Shown: positions 1 through 7,339 of the stretch, piece after piece | Layout of the letters: the number at the start of each line of letters is the position of its first letter | How positions within the stretch are numbered: the stretch's first letter is position 1 | Virus record (IMG/VR): IMGVR_UViG_3300023178_000178 | Location: 1-31,188 of that record | DNA from: a virus | Reading direction: 5' to 3' (one strand) | DNA: 31,188 bases | The notes under the pieces: model-generated | What the model was told of the DNA's origin: nothing | Databases searched by the model: none | The model's input: only the letters and a program-made list of their open reading frames with translations | Made by a program: the position numbers and the translations under genes

Positions 1-80
1 GACATAACGAATTTTCTGATAAAGAGTGCCCTTGCTTCGATGTGAGGGAATGGTGGAGCACGAAGAAAGCAACTTCTTAA
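1..80 (+). CDS. N-acetylmuramoyl-L-alanine amidase (T7 gp3.5 lysozyme-like), C-terminal fragment
   Basis: An open frame enters from the left edge (first full codon at base 3) and stops with TAA at 78-80. The 25 visible residues match the end of T7 lysozyme. HNEFSDKECP aligns without gaps to T7 HHEVAPKACP, and CFDVREWW aligns to SFDLKRWW. The His at codon 1, the Lys seven codons on and the Cys two after that correspond to zinc ligand His122, catalytic Lys128 and zinc ligand Cys130 of T7. The family cleaves the amide bond between the glycan and peptide of peptidoglycan, and in T7 it also inhibits the phage RNA polymerase. The frame overlaps the primase start by about 31 bases. No other endolysin is visible in the window, so this is probably the phage's lysis enzyme. 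The N-terminus, with the rest of the active site, lies outside. Confidence 0.8.
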   Translation, partial: HNEFSDKECPCFDVREWWSTKKATS

Positions 81-1687
81 CCCACAATCCTTGTCCGAAT
101 TGTCCATCGTCTGATGCGTTTGCTATTTATGACGATGGGCACGGATATTGTTTCTCGTGTGGGTATACAGAAAAAGATTGTCTCATTGAGACAGAAAGGA
201 GAGAAAAAGTGAATGCAGGATTAATTACAGATGGTGAACAAAAACCATTAGCTAAGAGAAGTATTAATCAAGCTACAATCAAGAAGTGGGATTATCAAGT
301 AGGTAACTACAATGGTAAAGCAGTACAGATTGCTAACTATAAAGATAATCAAGGAACAGTCATTGCACAAAAATTAAGATTTCCTAATAAAGATTTTTTA
401 TTTATTGGCAAGACTGAAAAAGTATCTTTGTATGGTCAATGGCTATGGAGAGATGGTGGTAAACAAGTAACTGTGGTCGAGGGAGAGATTGATGCTCTGT
501 CAATGAGCCAAGCCTTAAATAATAAATGGGCTGTTGTCTCTGTACCTCACGGAGCAGCAGGGGCAAAAAAAGATGTCGCTAAAGCTTTGGAGTGGTTAAG
601 TAAGTTCGACAAAGTTGTTTTTATGTTTGACAATGATGAGGCAGGTAGAAAAGCTGCTCAAGATTGTGCATCCATACTACCACCCAACAAAGCAAAGATT
701 GCTAGTTTACCAATGAAAGATGCCAATGAAATGTTGGTAGCAGGAAAGGTAAATGAACTTATTGATTGTATGTGGGATGCCAAGGACTTTAGACCAGATG
801 GTATTGTCAATGGAGCAGATTTATGGGAGTTAGTCTCATCGACAGATGATACTGAATCTTTTGAATATCCATTTAGTGGTTTAAATGGTAAAACACTTGG
901 ATTACGAAAAGGAGAGATTGTAACCATAACTGCAGGCTCTGGTGTAGGTAAAAGTCAACTCTGTAGAGAGATTGCCCATTATTTATTACATCAAGGGCAA
1001 ACAATTGGTTATATTGCTCTTGAGGAAAGTGTAAAGAGGTCAGCCCTTGGGCTTATGTCTATTGCACTAAATAAACCACTACACCTAGGTAATGTAGATG
1101 TAACTGACAAGGAACTAAAAAAATCCTTTGAAGAAACACTAGGAACTGGTAGAGTATATCTTTATGACCATTGGGGTTCTACTGAGTCAGATAATTTGTT
1201 GGCTAAGATTAGATACCTTGCAAATGGTTGTGGATGTTCTTTTATTGTTCTTGACCATATTAGTATTGTTGTGTCTGGTATATCAGAGGGAGACGAAAGA
1301 CGAACTATTGATAATACTATGACAAAACTAAGAGGATTAGTAGAAGAACTAAAGGTTGGCTTGATATTAGTCTCGCATCTTAAAAGACCAGATGGTAAAG
1401 ACCATACTGATGGAGCAAGAGTAAGTCTTGGTCAGTTAAGAGGTTCTAGTGGTATTGCACAACTAACAGATATTTGTATTGGTTGTGAAAGAAACTTGTC
1501 TGATAATTCTCCTACAACAACTGTAAGAGTATTGAAGAATAGGTGGACTGGAGAAACTGGAGTAGCTTGTAAATTAGCTTATGACAAACATACTGCTCGT
1601 ATGAGTGAGTTGACTGTTGATGATGAAGATGATATAGATGATATTACTTTTAATGAAAAGGATGAACTAAATGAAACTAGTATTTGA
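50..1687 (+). CDS. Bifunctional DNA primase-helicase (T7 gp4-like)
   Basis: Replicative enzyme that makes RNA primers and unwinds DNA at the fork. With ATG at 50 it is 545 aa (T7 gp4A is 566). Order of domains: a zinc-binding domain with C-x2-C near residues 15-18 and C-x2-C near 34-37; a TOPRIM primase domain with VEGEIDAL (about 143-150) and FMFDNDEAG (about 191-199); and a RecA-like hexameric helicase with Walker A AGSGVGKS (about 295-302), the acidic IALEES segment, the Walker B-like FIVLDHIS and the sensor segment ILVSHLKR. A GTG at 26 would add eight residues, but it lies deep inside the amidase frame and the extra residues do not look like T7 gp4, so ATG 50 is preferred. The gene overlaps the amidase upstream and the polymerase by 17 bases downstream. 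A likely second start at 209 would give a helicase-only form. A 15-bp dyad repeat is embedded in the linker after the zinc domain. Confidence 0.96.
   Translation: MVEHEESNFLTHNPCPNCPSSDAFAIYDDGHGYCFSCGYTEKDCLIETERREKVNAGLITDGEQKPLAKRSINQATIKKWDYQVGNYNGKAVQIANYKDNQGTVIAQKLRFPNKDFLFIGKTEKVSLYGQWLWRDGGKQVTVVEGEIDALSMSQALNNKWAVVSVPHGAAGAKKDVAKALEWLSKFDKVVFMFDNDEAGRKAAQDCASILPPNKAKIASLPMKDANEMLVAGKVNELIDCMWDAKDFRPDGIVNGADLWELVSSTDDTESFEYPFSGLNGKTLGLRKGEIVTITAGSGVGKSQLCREIAHYLLHQGQTIGYIALEESVKRSALGLMSIALNKPLHLGNVDVTDKELKKSFEETLGTGRVYLYDHWGSTESDNLLAKIRYLANGCGCSFIVLDHISIVVSGISEGDERRTIDNTMTKLRGLVEELKVGLILVSHLKRPDGKDHTDGARVSLGQLRGSSGIAQLTDICIGCERNLSDNSPTTTVRVLKNRWTGETGVACKLAYDKHTARMSELTVDDEDDIDDITFNEKDELNETSI
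179..193. repeat. Dyad repeat copy 1 (TGTCTCANTGAGACA), inside the primase gene
   Basis: Perfect 7+1+7 inverted repeat TGTCTCATTGAGACA. It is read in frame as CLIET in the flexible linker between the zinc and primase domains. It ends 4 bases before the internal Shine-Dalgarno sequence that appears to start the helicase-only form. The same word recurs at 2292, 5304, 10536 and, with one terminal mismatch, 31119. Confidence 0.85.
198..211 (+). promoter_or_regulatory. Internal ribosome binding site and GTG start for a helicase-only gp4B-like form
   Basis: GGAG at 198-201 is followed, after a 7-base spacer, by GTG at 209-211 in the primase frame. Translation from here would give about 492 aa, lacking the zinc-binding domain. 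T7 gene 4 is known to make a short form (gp4B) from an internal start at residue 64. The position here (Val54 counted from ATG 50) is equivalent. The purine-rich run encodes Arg, Glu and Lys codons, so chance cannot be excluded. Confidence 0.55.
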
Positions 1688-3443
1688 TATAGAAACTGAC
1701 GGACTTTTAGAGAGTGTTACTAAGATACATTGTATTGTTGCCAGAGATGTCAGCGACAATGATAAAGAGTACATTTTTAAAGAGGACACTATTGGAGATG
1801 GTATAGAATTTCTACAGAAAGCAGAAGTTCTAATTGGACATAACATTATATGTTTTGATTTACCAGTCATAAAAAAATTATATGGTGTAGAACCAAAAGC
1901 AATAGTGGTTGATACCCTTGTACTGGGTAGATTATATTTTCCAGATAGAAAAAATAGAGATTTTAAACTATTTAGAAAAGGTAATTTACCACCACAACTT
2001 ATAGGCTCACATAGTCTAAAAGCTTGGGGGTATAGAATAGGTATAAGCAAAGGGAAGTTTGCAGAAGAAAGTGACTTCTCTGTTTTTTCTGAAGATATGT
2101 TACAATATTGTCAACAAGATGTTTGGCTAAATACTTGTCTGTATAAAAAATTTGAGAACATAAAATACTCTCAAGATGCAGTTAAGTTGGAACATAGAAT
2201 TCAAGAAATTTTGTTTGCACAACAAGAACACGGCTTTCCATTTAATGAAGAGGCAGCACAAAAGCTTTTTTCTAAATTAAATGACGAGAGGTGTCTCATT
2301 GAGACAGACTTGAAGAAAGACATATCTGCTTGGGTACACGAAGAAGAGTTTGTACCAAAAGTTAATAGTAAAAAATATGGATATGAAAAAGGTGTACCTA
2401 CTATAAAGAGAACTGTTACTGAGTTTAATCCAAATAGTAGAGAACATATAGCCAGAATGCTACAAGAAAAGTATGACTGGAAGCCAAAAATTTTTACAGA
2501 GACTGGATTACCTAAAGTAGATGAACGAGTTCTTAGTTCTTTGGATTATCCAGAGGCAAAAGTACTAACTAAATATTTAACAATACAAAAAAGGCTAGGA
2601 CAACTTGCAGAGGGTAAACAAGCTTGGTTGAAACTAGTAAAGAAAGGAAAGATAAATGGATATGTTAACCCAATGGGAACATACACTTCGAGATGCACAC
2701 ACAAGAACCCAAATATGGCTCAAATACCTAGTGTCAAAGCTGAATATGGGGTGGATTGTCGTAGTTTGTTTTATGCTAATGATGACTACAGCCTTATGGG
2801 GTGCGATGCTAGTAGTTTGGAGTTGCGTTGCTTATCCCACTATATGGCTAACTGGGATGATGGTCGATATGGTAAGCAGGTTGTTAACGATGACATCCAT
2901 ACAATTAACCAAAATGCAGCAGGGTTACCAACTCGTGATAATGCCAAAACTTTTATCTATGCTCTCATTTATGGGGCAGGGAACGAAAAACTTGGTAAGA
3001 TTATTGGCAAAGGTAGCCAAGAGGGTAGCAGGATAAAAGCAGATTTCTTTAAAAAGATACCTGCATTAAAAAACCTAACAGAATCTGTTCAAAAAACTGC
3101 AGAGAATGGGTATATTTTTGGTATTGATAAAAGAAGAATACCAGTTATGCACCCACACGCAGCACTAAATACTCTTCTCCAAAGTTGTGGAGCAATTTTA
3201 ACAAAACGATGGATTGTTATATTTCACGATTTGTTAAAAGAAAGAGGCTATATAGATGGTTGTTGTTATAAACAAGTAGCCTATGTACACGATGAAGTGC
3301 AAGTATTAGTTAAAAAACATAAAGGAGAGGAAATTGGTAAAATCTGTGTCGAAGCAATCAAAAAAGCAGGAGAATATTACAACCTCAGAGTCCCCCTTGA
3401 CGGAGAGTTCAAAATTGGAAAGAACTGGGCTGAGACCCACTAA
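1671..3443 (+). CDS. DNA polymerase, family A, with 3'-5' exonuclease (T7 gp5-like)
   Basis: Replicative polymerase of 590 aa (T7 gp5 is 704). N-terminal proofreading domain: DIETDG with Asp6 and Glu8, Asp63 in HNIICFDLP, and Asp150 in YCQQDVW. Polymerase domain: motif A GCDASSLELR (Asp379), motif B RDNAKTFIYALIYG (Lys426, Tyr430) and motif C VHDEVQV (His540, Asp541). Tyr430 occupies the position equivalent to T7 Tyr526 and E. coli Pol I Phe762; Tyr or Phe there is the form usually seen in virulent phages. The thumb stretch before FNPNSREHI is about 40 residues shorter than in T7, so most of the thioredoxin-binding insertion is missing. The start overlaps the primase stop by 17 bases. A dyad repeat is embedded at residues 208-212. 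Confidence 0.97.
   Translation: MKLVFDIETDGLLESVTKIHCIVARDVSDNDKEYIFKEDTIGDGIEFLQKAEVLIGHNIICFDLPVIKKLYGVEPKAIVVDTLVLGRLYFPDRKNRDFKLFRKGNLPPQLIGSHSLKAWGYRIGISKGKFAEESDFSVFSEDMLQYCQQDVWLNTCLYKKFENIKYSQDAVKLEHRIQEILFAQQEHGFPFNEEAAQKLFSKLNDERCLIETDLKKDISAWVHEEEFVPKVNSKKYGYEKGVPTIKRTVTEFNPNSREHIARMLQEKYDWKPKIFTETGLPKVDERVLSSLDYPEAKVLTKYLTIQKRLGQLAEGKQAWLKLVKKGKINGYVNPMGTYTSRCTHKNPNMAQIPSVKAEYGVDCRSLFYANDDYSLMGCDASSLELRCLSHYMANWDDGRYGKQVVNDDIHTINQNAAGLPTRDNAKTFIYALIYGAGNEKLGKIIGKGSQEGSRIKADFFKKIPALKNLTESVQKTAENGYIFGIDKRRIPVMHPHAALNTLLQSCGAILTKRWIVIFHDLLKERGYIDGCCYKQVAYVHDEVQVLVKKHKGEEIGKICVEAIKKAGEYYNLRVPLDGEFKIGKNWAETH
2292..2306. repeat. Dyad repeat copy 2 (TGTCTCANTGAGACA), inside the DNA polymerase gene
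   Basis: Perfect TGTCTCATTGAGACA, identical to copy 1 and again read as CLIET. In an ungapped comparison with T7 gp5 it replaces part of a thumb helix (about LAARRSELLRKL) without changing length. The word is therefore tolerated by the protein rather than inserted as extra sequence. Confidence 0.85.
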
Positions 3444-3876
3444 GAAGACTCGCAAAGACTTTGATATTGACCTTGCTTTTGGAAAGCTACACGAAGATAA
3501 GATTCTCGATATGCTTGAGAATAAAAAGATTGAAGTAAAAACAGAAAGAGATGTGTGGACTCGTTCTGGTAATATAGCAATCGAATTTGAAAGTTATGGT
3601 AAACCAAGTGGCATTGCAGCTACTAAAGCTGACTACTGGTTTCATAATCTTTCAGTAGGTAGTCAAGTTTTTTGTACACTTGTATTTGATGTAAAAGTAT
3701 TGAAACAAGTTATAAAGAATTTAGATTACGAAAAAATAGTAAATGGTGGTGATAATTATGCATCAAAAATGTACTTAATTAATTTATCAAAACTATTTGC
3801 AAAAGACACACTAAAACTTTATAAAAACCTAGTACCAAAGATTGGAGAAAAAAATGGAAAAAGTACTACTGATTGA
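3415..3876 (+). CDS. Small PD-(D/E)XK-like nuclease
   Basis: About 153 aa. The motif set resembles a small phage nuclease family of the restriction-endonuclease fold: a Glu in FGKLHEDK (about residue 27), IEVK (Glu40-x-Lys42), then W-x2-(S/T)-G-N and an IEFE strand, and SGIAATKADYW. It probably cuts DNA during host-genome degradation or resolves replication intermediates; no substrate can be named from sequence. There is no ATG start. TTG at 3415 with GGAGAG at 3402-3407 (7-base spacing) gives a 29-base overlap with the polymerase and fits where the nuclease-like sequence begins. TTG at 3334, also with an upstream AGGAGAGG, would add 27 residues encoded wholly inside the polymerase gene and is less likely. 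It overlaps the exonuclease start by 23 bases. Confidence 0.75.
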   Translation: MERTGLRPTKKTRKDFDIDLAFGKLHEDKILDMLENKKIEVKTERDVWTRSGNIAIEFESYGKPSGIAATKADYWFHNLSVGSQVFCTLVFDVKVLKQVIKNLDYEKIVNGGDNYASKMYLINLSKLFAKDTLKLYKNLVPKIGEKNGKSTTD

Positions 3877-4675
3877 CGGAGACATTGTAGCTTATCAAGC
3901 TGCATCTGCCTCAGAACATCCTATACAATGGGATGATGACCTCTGGACTCTACATAGTTATGAGTCTGAGACTAATCAGAAAGCTGATGAGATTATAGAT
4001 AGTCTTATGGAGCAATCTGGTTGTAAAAAGAAAATGATTTTTCTTTCTGGTAAAAAAGTATTTAGGAAAGAAATAGATACTGAATATAAAGCAAACAGAA
4101 TTGATAAAAGAAAACCTATGGGTTTAGCTGCAGTTCGTGCTCATCTAAAAAAGAAGTATAGAGCAAAATCTATGGAACATCTTGAGGCTGATGATTTGCT
4201 TGGTATTTATGCCACAAAAGACCCAGACAAATATATTATATGGTCACCAGATAAAGACCTAAGACAAATTGCAGGACAACATCTTATAGATGGAGAAGTA
4301 GTAACCATAGAAAAGAATGTTGCTATGAAAAACTTTTACAAACAAATATTGACTGGTGATGTAGCTGATAACTATAAAGGAGTTAGAGGTATTGGCGAAG
4401 TTACTGCTGAGAAACTTTTGACACCAAAAGATGGAACAGAGGCTGATGAAAACTGGTTTTGGGCACAAGTTACTAATGCCTACAGAAAAGCCAAGATGTC
4501 AGAAGAAGATGCAATAAAGACTGCAAGATTAGCACATATTTTAACTGTAGACACAATGAATACTCTTTGGAGTCCTCCTATGGCTCAGTTAGATATTGTT
4601 GAGTTTTCTTCTCCTACTAATATGAAAATACATAAGAATGCTAATATGTTAGATGTATTTGACTTAGGCGATTAA
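3854..4675 (+). CDS. 5'-3' exonuclease (T7 gp6-like, FEN family)
   Basis: 273 aa, close to T7 gp6 (300). In T7 this enzyme removes RNA primers and degrades host DNA for nucleotide reuse. Metal-binding acids are visible in LLIDGDIVAY (Asp8, Asp10), in HLEADDLLG and in WSPDKDLRQI. A helix-three-turn-helix DNA-binding segment follows (GDVADNYKGVRGIGEVTAEK), matching T7 GDITDGYSGIAGWGDTAE. The ATG at 3854 has GGAG at 3844-3847 with good spacing; the TTG at 3842 lies on top of that ribosome binding site and is rejected. The TAA stop shares its last base with the next ATG. Confidence 0.93.
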   Translation: MEKVLLIDGDIVAYQAASASEHPIQWDDDLWTLHSYESETNQKADEIIDSLMEQSGCKKKMIFLSGKKVFRKEIDTEYKANRIDKRKPMGLAAVRAHLKKKYRAKSMEHLEADDLLGIYATKDPDKYIIWSPDKDLRQIAGQHLIDGEVVTIEKNVAMKNFYKQILTGDVADNYKGVRGIGEVTAEKLLTPKDGTEADENWFWAQVTNAYRKAKMSEEDAIKTARLAHILTVDTMNTLWSPPMAQLDIVEFSSPTNMKIHKNANMLDVFDLGD

Positions 4676-4926
4676 TGTATTATAATATTGTTAAAGCTAT
4701 GAGAGAAGACAAAATAAATAACCCATCGCACTATACACATTCTAAGATGGAGTGTATAGATGTAATCAAAGAAATGACTGGAGATGGTTTTGAACATTAC
4801 CTTAGAGGTAACATCATAAAGTATTTGTGGAGATGTAACCACAAAAACGAAAGTCCAGTAGAAGATTTGAAAAAAGCAAATTGGTATCTTAATCGTTTAA
4901 TAACACTTAAAGAGGAGGGCAAATGA
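4675..4926 (+). CDS. DUF3310 family protein (related to part of T7 gp1.7)
   Basis: 83 aa. The pattern NPSHY, then C-x-D-V-I near the middle, then YLRGNIIKYLWRC and a DLKKANWYLNRLI ending is the signature of DUF3310, a small phage family. I recall it as part of the T7 gp1.7 nucleotide kinase. Its position between the exonuclease and the ribonucleotide reductase suits a role in nucleotide supply, but the biochemical role of stand-alone copies is unknown to me. The ATG at 4675 overlaps the preceding TAA. A second in-frame ATG at 4699, just before the conserved part, is an equally possible start. The stop overlaps the next gene's ATG as ATGA. Confidence 0.82.
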   Translation: MYYNIVKAMREDKINNPSHYTHSKMECIDVIKEMTGDGFEHYLRGNIIKYLWRCNHKNESPVEDLKKANWYLNRLITLKEEGK

Positions 4927-6803
4927 TGATGAATGTTTACCAGAAATTTATAGCAATATCTCGCTATGCTAGATTTATTGAAGAAGAACAAAGGCGAGAA
5001 ACTTGGGAAGAAAGTGTTGACAGATATGTTGATTACTTTGCTAAGAAGCTACCCAAGGCAGAAAAACAACTAAGACAATATTCTGTCTTTATGAAAGACC
5101 TTGAAGTAGTACCATCAATGAGAGCCATTATGTCAGCAGGTCCTGCGTTAGATAGGGATAATATTGCAGGTTACAACTGTTCTTATATGACTGTTGATGA
5201 CCCAAAAGCATTTGACGAATGTCTGTATGTTCTTATGTGTGGTACTGGTGTTGGTTTTTCTGTTGAAAGAAAATGTGTGGAAAAGTTACCAGATATACCA
5301 GAGTGTCTCAATGAGACAGAAGAAGTCTTTGTAGTAGAAGACAGTAAATTAGGTTGGGCAAAAGGTTTGCGAAAACTAATTTCTAGATTGTATGCAGGAG
5401 AGATTCCAAAATGGGATTTGTCAAAAATAAGACCTGCAGGTGCAAGACTTAAAACATTTGGTGGTAGAGCAAGTGGTCCACAACCACTAGAAAATTTATT
5501 TAGGTTTACAGTCAACACATTTAAAAAAGCTGCAGGAAGAAAGCTAACAAGTATAGAAGCACACGATGTTATGTGTGCAGTAGCTGCTGCAGTTGTAGTA
5601 GGTGGTGTCCGTAGGTCAGCTATGATTAGTTTGTCAGATATGGTAGATGATAGGATGCGTAACTGTAAGATGGGAGACTGGTGGACTGAGAATGTTAATA
5701 GGTCATATGCTAATAATAGTATTGCTTACAATAGAAAACCAGAAATGGGTGGATTTATAAAAGAGTGGGCTGCTCTATATAGTTCTAAATCTGGAGAACG
5801 AGGAGTGTTTAACAGACAAGCAGCTAAAGAACAATCAAAAAAAACTGGTAGGAGAAACCACGATTACTATTTTGGAACTAACCCTTGTGGTGAAATAATT
5901 TTACGACCATCTCAATGTTGTAATCTTTCTGAAATAATTATTAAACCAAAAGATGATTTAGAAACTCTTAAAGTAAAAGCAGAGGTTGCATCTTTTCTTG
6001 GTACAATACAATCTACTCTTACTGACATAAGATATCTTAGACCTATATGGAAAAAGAATATGGAAGAAGAAAGATTGTTAGGTGTTTCTATGACTGGTAT
6101 TTTAGATAATGAGTTATTAGCTGATGTAGATAAAGTTACTAACACAGATGTATTAACTCAATTAAAACAAGTAGTTATAGACACAAATAAAAAGTGGGCA
6201 AAAATATTAGGAGTAAATCAGAGTACTGCTACAACTTGTGTTAAACCTAGTGGTACAGTATCTCAATTAGCTGATTGTGCATCTGGTATACATCCAAGAT
6301 ATTCTGATTATTATATTAGAAGAGTAAGAACAGATACTAAAGACCCTCTTGCAGAATGGATGATAAAAGAGGGAGTGCCGTATGAAAAAGATTCTTACAA
6401 CCCTCATAACTATGTATTTTCTTTTCCAATACAAAGTCCAACACATAGTAAAAAGAAAGAGGAATTAAATGCTATTGACCAACTTAAACTTTGGAAAGCT
6501 TACAGAGAAAATTGGTGCGAGCATAATCCATCAATTACTGTATATGTAGGAGAAGAAGAATGGATGGAAGTAGGTGCATATGTATATGAGCATTTTGATG
6601 ACATATGTGGTGTTTCATTTTTACCAAAAGAAGATGATTCTCACTCGTATGTACAAGCACCATATGAAAAAATAAATAACTTGCAATTTAAAAAGTTATC
6701 TGATAATATGCCTACAATTGATTTCTCAAAGTATAGAGAAGTCAAGGATATGACTACTAGTTCTCAAGAGTTAGCTTGTACTGGTAATTCGTGTGAATTA
6801 TAG
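4923..6803 (+). CDS. nrdJ: Adenosylcobalamin-dependent (class II) ribonucleotide reductase, monomeric type
   Basis: 626 aa. Converts ribonucleotides to deoxyribonucleotides for phage DNA synthesis. All cysteines of the monomeric class II enzyme (Lactobacillus RTPR type) can be placed: Cys86 in YNCSY and Cys333 in QCCNLSE as the redox pair; Cys322 and Glu324 in FGTNPCGEI as the thiyl-radical and general-base residues, with Cys322 to Cys333 spaced 11 as in RTPR; and a C-terminal Cys619-x4-Cys624 pair that regenerates the active site. There is no separate small subunit and no glycyl-radical motif, so the enzyme needs vitamin B12 from the host or the environment but no oxygen. Three ATGs occur in a row (4923, 4926, 4929); GGAGGG at 4914-4919 best fits the second. 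A dyad repeat is embedded at residues 128-132. A terminator follows the gene. Confidence 0.95.
   Translation: MMMNVYQKFIAISRYARFIEEEQRRETWEESVDRYVDYFAKKLPKAEKQLRQYSVFMKDLEVVPSMRAIMSAGPALDRDNIAGYNCSYMTVDDPKAFDECLYVLMCGTGVGFSVERKCVEKLPDIPECLNETEEVFVVEDSKLGWAKGLRKLISRLYAGEIPKWDLSKIRPAGARLKTFGGRASGPQPLENLFRFTVNTFKKAAGRKLTSIEAHDVMCAVAAAVVVGGVRRSAMISLSDMVDDRMRNCKMGDWWTENVNRSYANNSIAYNRKPEMGGFIKEWAALYSSKSGERGVFNRQAAKEQSKKTGRRNHDYYFGTNPCGEIILRPSQCCNLSEIIIKPKDDLETLKVKAEVASFLGTIQSTLTDIRYLRPIWKKNMEEERLLGVSMTGILDNELLADVDKVTNTDVLTQLKQVVIDTNKKWAKILGVNQSTATTCVKPSGTVSQLADCASGIHPRYSDYYIRRVRTDTKDPLAEWMIKEGVPYEKDSYNPHNYVFSFPIQSPTHSKKKEELNAIDQLKLWKAYRENWCEHNPSITVYVGEEEWMEVGAYVYEHFDDICGVSFLPKEDDSHSYVQAPYEKINNLQFKKLSDNMPTIDFSKYREVKDMTTSSQELACTGNSCEL
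5304..5318. repeat. Dyad repeat copy 3 (TGTCTCANTGAGACA), inside the ribonucleotide reductase gene
   Basis: Perfect TGTCTCAATGAGACA: both 7-base arms match copies 1 and 2 and only the central base differs (A instead of T). It is read in frame as CLNET in a part of the enzyme that I judge to be variable. The two bases after it (GA) are shared with copies 1 and 2. Confidence 0.85.
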
Positions 6804-6832
6804 TTATATTTCTTTCTTGTCAAAATAGTGGG

Positions 6833-6870
6833 CAGAGGGGGTTATGTAATAGTAATCCTCTCTGTTTTTT
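6833..6870 (+). terminator. Rho-independent terminator after the nucleotide-metabolism genes
   Basis: A 12-bp stem (6833-6844 CAGAGGGGGTTA with 6853-6864 TAATCCTCTCTG, two G-U pairs), an 8-base loop and a run of six T at 6865-6870. It separates the replication and nucleotide genes from the structural genes. Confidence 0.88.
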
Positions 6871-6890
6871 GGACAGTATTGGAAATACCT

Positions 6891-7073
6891 ATGAAATTAT
6901 TGACGGATAAACCTTTAATATCAAACGATGTGTTGAATTACTTAGAAAGGCAGTTTCCAGATAAGCTACCTAAAGACGAAAATATTTCTGTTGAAAAACT
7001 AAGATTTTTACAAGGTCAGCAGTCAGTAATTGAAAAGGTGAGACAACTAACTAACATAGATGATGAGGAGTAA
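6891..7073 (+). CDS. Conserved small protein of unknown function
   Basis: 60 aa from ATG 6891, acidic and probably helical, with segments LISNDVLNYLERQFPDK and SVEKLRFLQGQQSVIEKV. It looks like the short conserved proteins at the start of the structural block in marine podoviruses, but I cannot name a function. The frame is open further left to a possible start at 6828, which would run through the terminator stem and T-run and encode a hydrophobic, unrelated N-terminus, so the downstream ATG was chosen. It is the first gene after the terminator. Its stop is 6 bases before the next gene, whose ribosome binding site GAGGAG overlaps its last codons. Confidence 0.7.
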   Translation: MKLLTDKPLISNDVLNYLERQFPDKLPKDENISVEKLRFLQGQQSVIEKVRQLTNIDDEE

Positions 7074-7079
7074 ACTACT

Positions 7080-7325
7080 ATGTGCTTTATGAAAAGTCCA
7101 AAGATGCCTGCTCCCCCACCACCCCCTGCACCTCCTGCAGCAGTACCACAAGTAACTGCAAAGGAAGTTGATTTTGAAGCTATTGATACTGATTCAGCAG
7201 CTATGAAAAAGAAAAGGGATGGTAAGAAACAGTTCCGAGTAGATAGAAAACAAAATACATTGGGAACTAATCTAGCAGAGGGAACTGGTTTATCTATACC
7301 AAAAAAACAAACTAATACTAATTAA
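7080..7325 (+). CDS. Small proline-rich virion protein (T7 gp7.3-like)
   Basis: 81 aa. It opens with Met-Cys-Phe and a proline run (PAPPPPPAPPAA), and ends in a basic tail with the order KKKRDGKKQFRV, then G-T-G-L-S-I-P. I recall T7 gp7.3, a virion and host-range protein needed for tail assembly, ending with RAGGKKSLSV followed by GGGINI; the arrangement is the same. The next two genes end similarly, so the three are probably relatives. It likely acts in the virion or on its way through the cell envelope, but that is inferred from the tail motif and from the position just before the portal gene. Confidence 0.6.
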   Translation: MCFMKSPKMPAPPPPPAPPAAVPQVTAKEVDFEAIDTDSAAMKKKRDGKKQFRVDRKQNTLGTNLAEGTGLSIPKKQTNTN

Positions 7326-7339
7326 CAAGCGAGGAACAA

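Noticed and set aside
832-846. AGTCTCATCGACAGA, a possible sixth dyad copy in the primase gene
   Set aside because: Only one arm is intact and the second has lost bases and symmetry; it fits the LVSSTD codons and chance similarity.
6817-6850. Sigma-70 promoter TTGTCA ... TATGTA after the reductase gene
   Set aside because: Spacing is 20 bases and the -10 would lie inside the terminator hairpin.
6828-6890. Longer start for the 6891-7073 gene
   Set aside because: It would be encoded by the terminator stem, loop and T-run and gives a hydrophobic leader unlike the rest.
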